Shown here in pieces: positions 1-7,593 of a stretch of DNA of 64,000 nucleotides (positions within the stretch are counted from its first letter, which is position 1; every line of letters begins with the position of its first letter). A program made the translations under genes and the position numbers. The notes under the pieces were generated by a model. The model did no database searches, was not told the DNA's origin, and was given only the letters and a program-made list of their open reading frames with translations. Location of the stretch: positions 310,001-374,000 of the forward strand of contig NZ_JACJOT010000006.1 in NCBI RefSeq assembly GCF_014695715.1. Reading direction: 5' to 3'. This stretch comes from Microcoleus sp. FACHB-68. Its GTDB lineage: Bacteria; Cyanobacteriota; Cyanobacteriia; Cyanobacteriales; Oscillatoriaceae.

Positions 1-688
1 TGCTTTCAATGCCGGCTTTGCTCGCTTCAGGTAGTGCCACTTTATCAGGACTGTGCGGACTCTTAAAGCTCGCTCTGGCATCATCTTTTTGGCACGCAAC
101 CATTGTTTTCACGTGTTCCATTTCATCATCTCGAATGGCAACAAACACGTCATAGAGTGTCTCAATATGCGGGCGGCGTTCCTCTGGCGGGCGCGTTGTT
201 TGGAATTCATCAAACATATAGAGGTCGCCATTTCTGTAATAACTGAGGGCAATTTGGGGTGGAGCCTGAGTTTTTAGTTCGTCCCCATGCTCTTTGAGAA
301 GCTCATCATAAGTATGGTAAGCGTGTTCTTCCACCAGCTGCATAAAGTGATAAGCAGAACGGGGTGAAAGGATGTACACAGAAACGACAATCCAGTAGTA
401 AACCAAAGCGCCGGCATGGGCAATAAAGCGATCAATCCAGTATTTGTTACCTCCCAATTCTTCACTAATTAGCAGGTGGTGTAGCTCGTTCCAAGACTCA
501 GCAAAGTGAATTTTTAGCCAGTCTGCCTTACGCCACCACCCCATCGTTTCGTAAAGGTGAAGCACTGAAGTATAGGCAAAGTAGGGAACCCGCGCCACCG
601 TTTCTAAAACAAAGAAGCGAGGATAACGGCGATTGCGATAAAAAGTGTTCAGAATCCACTCTAAAACATTGACAAGTAGACGAATCAT
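1..688 (-). CDS. Plastoquinol terminal oxidase (PTOX / alternative oxidase family), 3' end cut by window edge
   Basis: Di-iron membrane-bound oxidase that passes electrons from plastoquinol to oxygen, protecting the photosynthetic chain from over-reduction. The frame begins at an ATG at 686-688 and stays open to base 1, so about 229 residues are present and the C-terminus lies outside. The alternative-oxidase iron ligands are readable in order: LETVARVPYFAY, ESWNELHHLL, VEEHAYHTYDELL and RDDEMEHVKTM, giving the expected two Glu, two ExxH pattern. The PYFAY and AYHTYDE wording is closer to plastid and cyanobacterial PTOX than to mitochondrial AOX. The fragment is near full length for the family. 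The identification rests on motifs only but is very clear. Confidence 0.93.
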   Translation of the reverse strand, partial: MIRLLVNVLEWILNTFYRNRRYPRFFVLETVARVPYFAYTSVLHLYETMGWWRKADWLKIHFAESWNELHHLLISEELGGNKYWIDRFIAHAGALVYYWIVVSVYILSPRSAYHFMQLVEEHAYHTYDELLKEHGDELKTQAPPQIALSYYRNGDLYMFDEFQTTRPPEERRPHIETLYDVFVAIRDDEMEHVKTMVACQKDDARASFKSPHSPDKVALPEASKAGIES

Positions 689-797
689 TTCTAATTTCTC
701 CTAACAAGAGCTGTCAAATTGATTCTTGAAAGTAGATTGAACCTTGACTTACTAAGGATAGTATTTGGAGGGAAAGGCGACTTCTATCTAAAGAGGG

Positions 798-819
798 GGG
801 TACTGTTCAGTCAGTACCC
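798..819 (-). terminator. Candidate hairpin downstream of the 882-1382 gene
   Basis: GGGTACTG and CAGTACCC form a perfect 8-bp stem around a 6-nt loop. It lies 63 nt beyond the stop of the leftward gene at 882 and before the PTOX start. On the minus strand it is followed by a C/T-rich tract rather than a clean U run, so termination is plausible but not certain. Confidence 0.4.
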
Positions 820-881
820 AACCATCATTGGTATAACTTCGCAGCTTGAAGGGTGATGAGGATGCGTAAGTCTGGATATTG

Positions 882-1382
882 TTACGCTTTTACAAGGCGA
901 GATCGCTCCTCTTCACGAGCGGCAACAACGAGAGGTAAGCAAAGTGCTGCGATCGCCTTTTGCCATTTTTGCCGAATTTGCTCGTCTTCTACGCCATCAA
1001 ATGCCGCCACTAAAGGAGCAACCGAACGTTCTAATGCCGGCCTCGGAACGGGACGATGCAATTCAACTAAACGAGTTAAGCTTTCTTGGTTATTAACAAA
1101 CCCAATTACCCATTTAGTTGTGTGAGCTGGACTGTCTGGAACGCGCTGAACTCCTAACTCATTTTTTAACCAATTATAAAAAGGAGGAAGTCTTTCAGCT
1201 AATACACTGGCTGCGGTTGGCAACGTTTCTCTGAGTGTTTGAACATCTAAGCTGTTTAATGCGTCCTTAATTTGCACTGAGTTGAGAAGATCCGTCAAAC
1301 TGAGTGAAAGCACTTCTTCTAACTCAGCAGCAGATAAATTGAGATGTTGGGTAAATACTTCTTGCATCACTTCGTACTTCAA
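882..1382 (-). CDS. Conserved-looking hypothetical protein
   Basis: A 166-residue, largely helical soluble protein with no signal peptide or membrane segment. I do not recognise the family. The N-terminal half carries acidic amphipathic helices (AAELEEVLSLSLTDLLNSV), the middle has the pattern LPPFYNWLKNELGVQRVPDS, and the C-terminus is rich in Arg and Glu. A second in-frame ATG five codons in could be the real start. The gene lies between PTOX and a cupin gene on the same strand. No function is assigned. Confidence 0.6.
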   Translation of the reverse strand: MKYEVMQEVFTQHLNLSAAELEEVLSLSLTDLLNSVQIKDALNSLDVQTLRETLPTAASVLAERLPPFYNWLKNELGVQRVPDSPAHTTKWVIGFVNNQESLTRLVELHRPVPRPALERSVAPLVAAFDGVEDEQIRQKWQKAIAALCLPLVVAAREEERSRLVKA

Positions 1383-1495
1383 AACAACAAACTGAGTTTA
1401 CTTTGCCAAATGAGTTGCTGACTATGAGGTAGCTCATAAATTTGAGAGTTTGATTTAAAATCCCAAATTTACAAAAGAGTTTCCTCAAGTATTGA

Positions 1496-1831
1496 TTAAG
1501 TCGCTTCAGAAAGGGTGAGCAGGAAAGCTAAATCTTCTTCGGCTTTTAAGGCATGGAGCGCATGAGCCGGCATAAAGATAAAAACGCCCGGCTCAAGGTT
1601 AATATCTTTCCCTTCTAAATTCAGAATTCCTCGCCCTTCAATGACATTGACGGTTGCATTCCGAGCCGAAGAATGTTCTGAAATATCGGTGCCGGCAGCT
1701 AGGCAAAATAGGGTGTATTGACAATTTTTATCTTTCACCAGCACTTTGCTGAGGACGCCGGCATGAGGGTATTCGATTTGCTCTTGCAGTCGAATGATTG
1801 AAGATGAGCCGGTTACAGTTGGAGTTGTCAT
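1496..1831 (-). CDS. Small cupin-fold protein
   Basis: This 111-residue single-domain cupin has the pattern SEHSSARNATVNVIEGRG ... GVFIFMPAHALHAL. The second motif carries the usual PxxxxH. In the first motif the canonical HxH pair is reduced to a single His in EHSS, so metal binding may be weak or altered. Such proteins typically bind a metal and a small ligand; no substrate can be inferred. It is transcribed in the same direction as the methyltransferase 68 bp upstream, so co-transcription is likely. The pairing suggests a stress-related or small-molecule detoxification role, which is inference. Confidence 0.8.
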   Translation of the reverse strand: MTTPTVTGSSSIIRLQEQIEYPHAGVLSKVLVKDKNCQYTLFCLAAGTDISEHSSARNATVNVIEGRGILNLEGKDINLEPGVFIFMPAHALHALKAEEDLAFLLTLSEAT

Positions 1832-1898
1832 GGTCTTTTAACCTCTTTAATTGTAGCGAATGCAAAGGTACTGATTTTTATTTCTCAAATGGGCAAGC

Positions 1899-2708
1899 TT
1901 ACTCAGCAATTGCACACTGAATGATGTATCCCAAATCCTGCTGATATTTCTTAAACACGCCGCGCATTGCCAGCACTCGCTGCCGGATCTGAGGGTGAGT
2001 TAACACATTCCACAAAATTTTAGCCGTACTCAACAAGCCTTCATCTTGAATGACTTGCCGCAAATCTAACAATGCCAGCGTCCCGGTTTTTTGCTGCTGA
2101 ACTTGCAAGCCGGCTGCTGTAAAAGCTGCTTTCCAGTTCGTTTCAGATAGCGGTGTCGTATTGCTTCGCACAATTTGTGCTAAATCTTGATGAATTTCTG
2201 CTTCACGAGTTTTGGCGACCATTTCGTGAGAGAGAAACTTGCCACCTGGTTTAAGCCGGCTCTGAATTTCTTTCAAGATTTTAGCTTTTCCCGGTGCAGA
2301 TTGCATGGATAGAATTGCTTCTGCAAAAACCCAATCAAACTGCTCAGAAATGGTATCTAAATGAAAAATATTTCCCTCAATAATTTCGACTTGCCCTTCT
2401 AAGCCGGCAGCCTGAACATTAGCACGGGCACGTTCTACACTTTCTGGATTTTTTTCAACACCGACAACCCGCACGCCAAAACGCTGAGCCAGGGCGATCG
2501 CACTGTAGCCAAAACTAGACGCTAACTCTAGCACTGTTTCTCCAGGCTGAAAATTAGCCCATTGAAATAATTGTTCTGTGGCAGTGCGCCCACCAGGCCG
2601 TAAAATCGTTTTGCCGGCGGCTGCCAGTATTTGATGACCCGATGCTGTTTGGAAATTCAAAGTCGCGTTGCTCATAGCGTTCACCTTGTTGGAGCCGGTG
2701 CTATTCAC
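1899..2708 (-). CDS. Class I SAM-dependent methyltransferase
   Basis: A 269-residue Rossmann-fold methyltransferase. Motif I reads VLELASSFGYSAIALA, in which the usual glycine-rich GxGxG is degenerate. It is followed by the acidic strand end VVGVEKNP, motif II near FDWVFAEAIL, and the post-motif LKPGGKFLSHEMV. The N-terminus GRTATEQLFQWANFQPGETVLEL is typical of small-molecule (UbiE/Cfa-like) methyltransferases. Substrate unknown. The start may be the ATG at codon 12, since the first eleven residues look non-conserved. The downstream partner is the cupin gene. A perfect palindrome lies upstream (2765-2777) and could be its operator. Confidence 0.85.
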   Translation of the reverse strand: MNSTGSNKVNAMSNATLNFQTASGHQILAAAGKTILRPGGRTATEQLFQWANFQPGETVLELASSFGYSAIALAQRFGVRVVGVEKNPESVERARANVQAAGLEGQVEIIEGNIFHLDTISEQFDWVFAEAILSMQSAPGKAKILKEIQSRLKPGGKFLSHEMVAKTREAEIHQDLAQIVRSNTTPLSETNWKAAFTAAGLQVQQQKTGTLALLDLRQVIQDEGLLSTAKILWNVLTHPQIRQRVLAMRGVFKKYQQDLGYIIQCAIAE

Positions 2709-2764
2709 TACAATGGCAAAAATTTCCGCTTCTGACTTTGAGCTAGCTCATAGTTGCCGATATC

Positions 2765-2777
2765 GGTATCTGATACC
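2765..2777. promoter_or_regulatory. Palindrome GGTATC-T-GATACC upstream of the methyltransferase gene
   Basis: Perfect 6-bp inverted repeat with a single-base centre, 57 bp upstream of the methyltransferase start and beside an AT-rich stretch (TTATTATAACC on the minus strand) that could serve as a -10 region. The geometry fits a dimeric repressor operator. No regulator gene is adjacent, so the function is inferred. Confidence 0.35.
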
Positions 2778-2869
2778 AAATCCGGTTATAATAAACTACC
2801 TATAAGTCTGTAAGCGGTCGGGTGTAATGACTGATTGTGCTGCAATGCGGCGCATTATAATCTCTATTG

Positions 2870-3565
2870 TTACGTCAACTCCGGCAAACTGACTTCACCT
2901 TCGTGAATGCCGCTGTCAAGGTACGTCTTATATCCTCGCAGAAGAATCCGGTATCCCAAAGATGTATATGAATACTTGGCTTCTTCTAACAACGTGTCAA
3001 TCTGCTGCTGATTATTGTCTTGTAGGGCTTTGCCTATCTGACGCCAGAGTTCAATTGGTTCATTGATGTTCTGCAACACATATCTGGGGTCCCAATCTGA
3101 GACTTCTTCTGTGCAGTTGACTGCAATAAGTTTCAACGCCAATTGATAGTCTTCCGGCGCAATGCTCCATTTAAGTGAGCGCCATGTGGCTGTGCAACGG
3201 ATTGATGGAGTACCATCCTTCAACTCTGCATCAAGGCGGTCACATTCTCCTGTTCGCCAGATATCCGACAATTCACAACTTGTCCATCCCGTAAAATCTG
3301 TCGGGGTAACGATGCGGATTGAGGGCGTGCAATCTGAGTTAGGAACGCTTGTCTCTCCAGAGTGCATCCAGCCCCAACTTAAATCGTTAGCAACAATTTG
3401 ATTTCGTTTCAGGCATTCTGATACACGTGTCCATGCAGCACTCAAATAAACCTCTGAGATGTTTCGTAAAATTATCTCAAAGCAATCGCCAAGGACAAAT
3501 CCTGCTACATCCAGCCTGCGTCCGCACGTTAGTAGCTGTAAAGGTTCTAGAGCTTTCCATTCCAT
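2870..3565 (-). CDS. Unrecognised protein; may be the 3' part of a frameshifted gene
   Basis: A 231-residue soluble protein without recognised motifs. The last 70 residues look helical (LWRQIGKALQDNNQQQIDTLLEEAKYSY). It starts inside the neighbouring minus-strand frame (3477-3830), overlapping it by 89 nt in another phase, and there is no Shine-Dalgarno before the ATG. In its own frame a TGA lies five codons upstream of that ATG. The C-terminal tail of the upstream ORF after residue ~90 reads like an out-of-phase translation (Arg, Cys and Thr rich). Both facts suggest a single-base indel near 3560-3590 split one original gene of about 320 codons. Confidence 0.5.
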   Translation of the reverse strand: MEWKALEPLQLLTCGRRLDVAGFVLGDCFEIILRNISEVYLSAAWTRVSECLKRNQIVANDLSWGWMHSGETSVPNSDCTPSIRIVTPTDFTGWTSCELSDIWRTGECDRLDAELKDGTPSIRCTATWRSLKWSIAPEDYQLALKLIAVNCTEEVSDWDPRYVLQNINEPIELWRQIGKALQDNNQQQIDTLLEEAKYSYTSLGYRILLRGYKTYLDSGIHEGEVSLPELT

Positions 3566-3830
3566 TTGGTGACGTGCTCACATAGCCATGTACAATAATA
3601 TAAGGCATTTCTAAATTGTGCGCGAAGAAAAGCTGGCTTACAGCACAATTATTAATGGACAGAAAGTTTCCGCCTAAGATCCCATAGTGGGTGGATATGC
3701 AGAATGATTCGGCATAAAACGCCAAATTGGTTGTGTCGCAAAAACTCTTCAATGAAAAACGCTCTACGTCGTTCGTGTTGCTGTAAGCGGTGATTCCAAA
3801 AATTGCTTCAATAAAGTTCCTTTGAGACAC
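3477..3830 (-). CDS. Unrecognised protein; probable 5' part of a frameshifted gene
   Basis: A 117-residue frame whose first ~90 residues look like a folded domain (FGITAYSNTNDVERFSLKSF ... LFFAHNLEMPYIIVHGYVS). The final ~27 residues overlap the next gene in a different phase and have biased composition. No family was recognised. The two frames are offset by one base, so a +1 or -1 shift would join them at the shared AAATGGAATGG segment. If they are truly separate genes, the overlap is unusually long. Confidence 0.45.
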   Translation of the reverse strand: MSQRNFIEAIFGITAYSNTNDVERFSLKSFCDTTNLAFYAESFCISTHYGILGGNFLSINNCAVSQLFFAHNLEMPYIIVHGYVSTSPNGMESSRTFTATNVRTQAGCSRICPWRLL

Positions 3831-3975
3831 ACTGTCCCCTTGATTGATTCCATTCGTACCAAATCCACTTTAGTAAAACTCCTGTCCTCGATACGGAAAC
3901 CTTTGCTAAAAGCAGATTTAGTAAGCTTGTAGGGAGCCTGTCATAATCGGATTTGATATGAGTTACATTGAGATT

Positions 3976-4410
3976 TTAGTCTTCTGGTAGCCAGTCTTCA
4001 TCTAAGACTAGACTCCAAGAATAGGGACACTCTTCTGGAAACACTGAAATATTTAGAGTCGTTTGTTTAGCTGCTTGGCGACGCGCGCGTTGGTAACTCT
4101 CTTCAAGTTGCTCTGCGGGATAATCTTTGAGACTGGGACTATCTTCAATTGATAATTCAATTTGAGTCCGAGCATCAGTTATAGAATCTAGCCAACTATC
4201 CGAACGACGCTGAGGTTGATATTGCCACTTGAGCAAATGTAGTAAAAGGCGAGTTAATTGACTGATAATCGCCCTCCGTTCACTTTTGCCCAAGCCCTCA
4301 ATCTCCTCAATTAGATGCTCTACGTCAATTTCATGCCAGTGACGATCCCGCAATAGCTGGGCTGTTTGGTCAATCCACGCATTGAAATCTGCTAGATACG
4401 TTTCATTCAT
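3976..4410 (-). CDS. DUF29 family protein
   Basis: A 144-residue member of the DUF29 family, which is widespread in cyanobacteria, often multi-copy, and of unknown function. Diagnostic segments are the N-terminal Tyr/Asp-Phe-x-x-Trp motif (YLADFNAWIDQTAQLL), the helix HLIEEIEGLGKSERRAIISQ, the LLLHLLKWQYQPQRRSDSW block and the C-terminal PEECPYSWSLVLDEDWLPED. Length and order match the family. It stands alone between cobB and the split gene at 2870-3830. No sign of disruption. Confidence 0.9.
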   Translation of the reverse strand: MNETYLADFNAWIDQTAQLLRDRHWHEIDVEHLIEEIEGLGKSERRAIISQLTRLLLHLLKWQYQPQRRSDSWLDSITDARTQIELSIEDSPSLKDYPAEQLEESYQRARRQAAKQTTLNISVFPEECPYSWSLVLDEDWLPED

Positions 4411-4490
4411 AGCTCAATCTATAACGTTAACGCTGCATCACTAACCATGCCTATAGCACCTCAATAATAACGCTTTGCTTGAGAGAAAAG

Positions 4491-5978
4491 TTAAATTTTA
4501 TCGACCGAATTTGAAAGAGGATTGAACTGTAAACAATGTTGTAAAAATCGCACCGGCATCTCTGGAAAAGCGCCCCAATGCAGATGAATATAAGAAGCGT
4601 GTAATTGATGGGATATCCAGCCTTCCATTACTCCTGCGCTAGCCGAAAGCTGAGGAGAGATGCCAACAGCCTGATAGAGCGGTGTTGGCATATCAAGAAT
4701 ACTCGCCTCCCCCTCTTTTCCTAAAAGGGTGAGTTCTGAACGGTGGAATTCATGCCCATAAACAGTCTCACCGGCAGCCAGTAGCGCTGTATTTTGCAAG
4801 GCAGTTGCTTGTCGGTATCCTAATGTTAAACGCTTCCCCATCACCGCCCTTGCCGGCAGCGCTCCCACCATCTGCCAAGAATGCCCCTCAAAATCAACAA
4901 TTTTTTCGCATAAATACATTAGTCCGCCGCACTCTGCATAAACCGGCATTCCTGCTGTAATTGCTTGTTTAACTGCCGGCAATACTTGGGAATTTTGACT
5001 TAATTCTTCAGCAAAGACTTCTGGAAACCCGCCCCCAAAATACAATCCTTGTATGTCTGCCGGCAAGCTGTCTTTTAAGGGACTCCAAAATACTAATTCG
5101 GCACCTAAAGATTCGAGGATATCTAAATTATCTTGATAGTAGAAATTGAAGGCGTGATCGTATGCGATACCTAATCGGATTTTTGATTTTGAACCGCAGA
5201 TAAACGCAGATAAACGCAGATGTTTTTCTGGGGTGTTTCTGTGTGTGTCTGTGGTTGATTTTTCTAATAAGGGCAACAAGTGTTCCCAATTAAAGCAGTC
5301 GTTACCAATATGTGCAAGTTTGTCAAGTACAGCATCTAAATCTGTCAGTTCATCTGCCGGCACTAAGCCCAGATGCCGGTCGGGAAGGGTAATATTATCT
5401 TGCCGGCGCAGTACGCCCAGAATCGGTAATTGCAGGGGTTCGATCGCCTCTTCTAGTAGTTGCAAGTGGCGATCGCTACCGACGCGGTTGAGCACGATGC
5501 CGGCAAATTGCAAGCGGGGATCAAGTGAACGATAACCATGAGCGATCGCAGCTACAGAACCAGATAGCCGGCTGCAATCAATCACTAGCAACACCGGCAG
5601 TTGCAGCAGTCTGGCAATGTGGGCGGTACTGGCAAAGTCATTTTTGGGCATTGGGAATGGGGCATGGGGCATTGCTTCGGCTTTGCCAAGGCTTTTCACC
5701 CCATCAAATAAGCCCATTACCCCTTCTACCAGGGCAAATTCTACCGCTTGGGTGTGCTGGGCAAAACACTCCTGCACATAGGCTTCAGAAGTCAGCACCG
5801 CATCTAAATTGCGACAAGGCCGGCCCGTGACATATTGGTGAAACATCGGATCGATATAATCCGGGCCAACTTTAAACGATTGAACATTAAAACCCCGACG
5901 CCTTAAAGACGCCAGTAGGGCAAGCGTTACGGTTGTTTTGCCTACCCCACTGCGTTCGCCGGCAATGACTAAAGCCAT
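4491..5978 (-). CDS. cobB: Cobyrinate a,c-diamide synthase with two in-frame repeat insertions
   Basis: ATP- and glutamine-dependent amidation of corrin side chains a and c in B12 biosynthesis (CbiA/CobB family). The N-terminal synthetase domain shows the P-loop GERSGVGKTT, VGPDYIDPMF and VEGVMGLFDG. The C-terminal class I amidotransferase domain shows YFGGGFPEVF, the nucleophile loop YAECGGLMYL and GHEFHRSEL. I chose the ATG at 5976-5978; a GTG eight codons upstream gives a longer form. Two stretches break the family pattern: about 18 residues after LFDGV, encoded by a GGGGCATTGGG-type repeat, and about 25 residues before KIRLGIAYDHAFNFYY, encoded by a CAGATAAACG repeat. Both keep the frame open and together account for the extra length over typical homologues. 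The product supports B12-dependent NrdJ encoded nearby. Confidence 0.93.
   Translation of the reverse strand: MALVIAGERSGVGKTTVTLALLASLRRRGFNVQSFKVGPDYIDPMFHQYVTGRPCRNLDAVLTSEAYVQECFAQHTQAVEFALVEGVMGLFDGVKSLGKAEAMPHAPFPMPKNDFASTAHIARLLQLPVLLVIDCSRLSGSVAAIAHGYRSLDPRLQFAGIVLNRVGSDRHLQLLEEAIEPLQLPILGVLRRQDNITLPDRHLGLVPADELTDLDAVLDKLAHIGNDCFNWEHLLPLLEKSTTDTHRNTPEKHLRLSAFICGSKSKIRLGIAYDHAFNFYYQDNLDILESLGAELVFWSPLKDSLPADIQGLYFGGGFPEVFAEELSQNSQVLPAVKQAITAGMPVYAECGGLMYLCEKIVDFEGHSWQMVGALPARAVMGKRLTLGYRQATALQNTALLAAGETVYGHEFHRSELTLLGKEGEASILDMPTPLYQAVGISPQLSASAGVMEGWISHQLHASYIHLHWGAFPEMPVRFLQHCLQFNPLSNSVDKI
5192..5256. repeat. CAGATAAACG-type repeat inside cobB
   Basis: Three copies of CGCAGATAAA at the left end and TCTGTGGTT at the right end, so the outer ends (AACCGCAGA and its near-complement) form an inverted repeat. 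The same family occurs between genes at 39292-39325 and, degenerately, near 17752-17800. Here it lies in frame inside a conserved enzyme gene. Confidence 0.75.
5645..5674. repeat. GGGGCATTGGG-type repeat inside cobB
   Basis: Alternating GGGCATTGGG, GGAATG and GGGGCATGGGGCATT words, the same family as the long intergenic tract at 50575-50689. On the minus strand it encodes a Met-Pro-His-Ala-Pro type peptide interrupting the CobB synthetase domain. Confidence 0.75.
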
Positions 5979-6022
5979 AGTTGTTTCCGCTTCACGGTTC
6001 ACTGTTCAAAAGTTTGACGCTA

Positions 6023-6043
6023 ATGAACAATGAACAATGAACA
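6023..6043. repeat. Three tandem ATGAACA heptamers between opcA and cobB
   Basis: Exact triplicate of a 7-bp unit in the 66-bp spacer between opcA and cobB. This is the pattern of the short tandemly repeated repetitive (STRR) heptamers known in filamentous cyanobacteria. Confidence 0.8.
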
Positions 6044-6044
6044 A

Positions 6045-7424
6045 TTAGCCCTCAACGCCCTCAACTAACCTGATAATCTCCGCCGTGACTGCCAGACTTT
6101 CTTCATAAAGCATCTCGCGTCCCCAACGTTGCAACTGCTGACTGAGCAAATACTCAGCCTTTTGATCGCTCATCGGTGCAACTTGCTGAATGCGGCAAGA
6201 CTGGGCACCGCCACCGGCTTCCATCCGCATACAACCCGTTGTTTCAGAGCACAGCACCGTGCAGCAGTCAGCATCTGCATTGGTAGAAGTCAAGCGCAAA
6301 CCGATTAAATCACCGGGAATATCTCCCCAGTCTGCCGTCGGAATTCCCGCCAATTCAGCTTCCACCTCTCGCTGATCTTGGGTTAAGAATTTAATGCGCT
6401 TGATGTCATAATCTCCGCCTTCTTTTTCATAAGAAATCGGTTGCCAATGTAGCCGGCTACCTAGCCAACCCAAGAACATCAGCGCTTGATCGGGGTTGCC
6501 TTTTTCGTAATCAATCGTGACGCGATTAACTTCCTGAAGGGCAGCACGACGTTCGGGTGGATCGAACGCCTCAGCCGTCAACTCTTGCCAAGCAGCCAGC
6601 CGTCGCCAGTTCAAATCAGCAACGGGAATGCCTGACTCTAGAAGGTGTTGCACCTGTAGTAAGTCTGCTTCGGGAGCGGTAAACTGGCAAGAGTCAACAA
6701 TCACACAGTTAGACAGTTCTGCTAGCCGCTTGAACAGACCGTGATTATTGAGATCCGGCGCGGCTTTCCACCACAGGAACTTGGGCAGTTCTCCGATTAA
6801 AAGCGCTGAAATCATCCCCCCCACCCGTTCCAAAGCTTCTACGGTGCCTTTTAGGGTGATGTATTCGCAGCACACCAGCGTGCTTTGACTGTGTTTTTGG
6901 ATGGGGCAATAGGCGGAAACTTGAGCGCTTACACCTTCATCTTCCCCAGATACTGGGCACAGCGCAATAATGCGACAAGGGTTGCGAGAGGCGATCTCAT
7001 CGGCTACCGCGCTTCTCGCATCCAAGGCAGTGGCTCTCCTGTTACTGCCATCTCCGTTTGAGTCTGCCCCACGTTGTTTGAGCCAAGCTTCTCGCAGTTT
7101 ATCTAGTGTTTGTTCGTTTGGTTTGCCCGTCACCGACAGCCCATAAGTTTGCTGGGCTTGCTTAAGCGCTGCTTCCATGCGAGGGCCACCGATGCCATCA
7201 ACTGGGCCGGTGTAAAAGCCTAAGACGGCTAGTAATTGTTGGGTTTCTTCGGGTTCGTAAACCAGCAAGCTAAATGTAGTGGCCCGCGTCGCCGCCGGCA
7301 CATTTCCATCATCGCCAACGGCATTAAAAGCTTGCCAAATTTTACTGAGTTCCGCCTCGATTTCACTAATGGAAACATCTTTAGGCGGCTGTAGGGAAAG
7401 AATTGGAGCCGTTTGTGTTGTCAT
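6045..7424 (-). CDS. opcA: Glucose-6-phosphate dehydrogenase assembly/activator protein OpcA
   Basis: Allosteric activator of Zwf that is needed for full oxidative pentose phosphate flux in cyanobacteria and relays redox control. The 459-residue protein has the cyanobacterial architecture: an N-terminal peptidoglycan-binding-like helical domain (about residues 65-115, LGFYTGPVDGIGGPRMEAALKQ) fused to the OpcA domain proper (CPVSGEDEGVSAQV ... LLIGELPKFLWWKAAPD ... LNWRRLAAWQELTAEAFDP). Several Cys residues in the C-terminal part may be redox-active. It is the last gene of the fbp-tal-zwf-opcA cluster and follows zwf after a 169-bp spacer. Confidence 0.96.
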   Translation of the reverse strand: MTTQTAPILSLQPPKDVSISEIEAELSKIWQAFNAVGDDGNVPAATRATTFSLLVYEPEETQQLLAVLGFYTGPVDGIGGPRMEAALKQAQQTYGLSVTGKPNEQTLDKLREAWLKQRGADSNGDGSNRRATALDARSAVADEIASRNPCRIIALCPVSGEDEGVSAQVSAYCPIQKHSQSTLVCCEYITLKGTVEALERVGGMISALLIGELPKFLWWKAAPDLNNHGLFKRLAELSNCVIVDSCQFTAPEADLLQVQHLLESGIPVADLNWRRLAAWQELTAEAFDPPERRAALQEVNRVTIDYEKGNPDQALMFLGWLGSRLHWQPISYEKEGGDYDIKRIKFLTQDQREVEAELAGIPTADWGDIPGDLIGLRLTSTNADADCCTVLCSETTGCMRMEAGGGAQSCRIQQVAPMSDQKAEYLLSQQLQRWGREMLYEESLAVTAEIIRLVEGVEG

Positions 7425-7503
7425 TTGTCACTTGTCCTTTGTCAAAAGTGTTCTGTTATTTGCGATTGACTGATTACCAATTGCTTGTTCTTCATTGTTG
7501 AGT

Positions 7504-7554
7504 GGCGGTTGGGCAATTGTTTGTAGCTCTCGATACGATTAATCACCAACCGCC
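7504..7554. repeat. Inverted repeat GGCGGTTGG / CCAACCGCC in the zwf-opcA spacer
   Basis: Perfect 9-bp arms separated by 33 bp within the 169-bp zwf-opcA spacer, which also holds the repetitive phrases ATTTGTCACTTGTCCTTTGTC and GCCATTAGCGATTAGCCATT. It could attenuate or stabilise the intercistronic mRNA, but no U run follows. Confidence 0.5.
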
Positions 7555-7593
7555 AACCCCGCAGAAAACGCCATTAGCGATTAGCCATTCACA

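Noticed and set aside
853-1125. 90-residue plus frame
   Set aside because: Shadow of the minus-strand gene at 882-1382; Arg/Ser-rich composition typical of an antisense frame.
5525-5830. 101-residue plus frame
   Set aside because: Antisense to the CobB P-loop domain.
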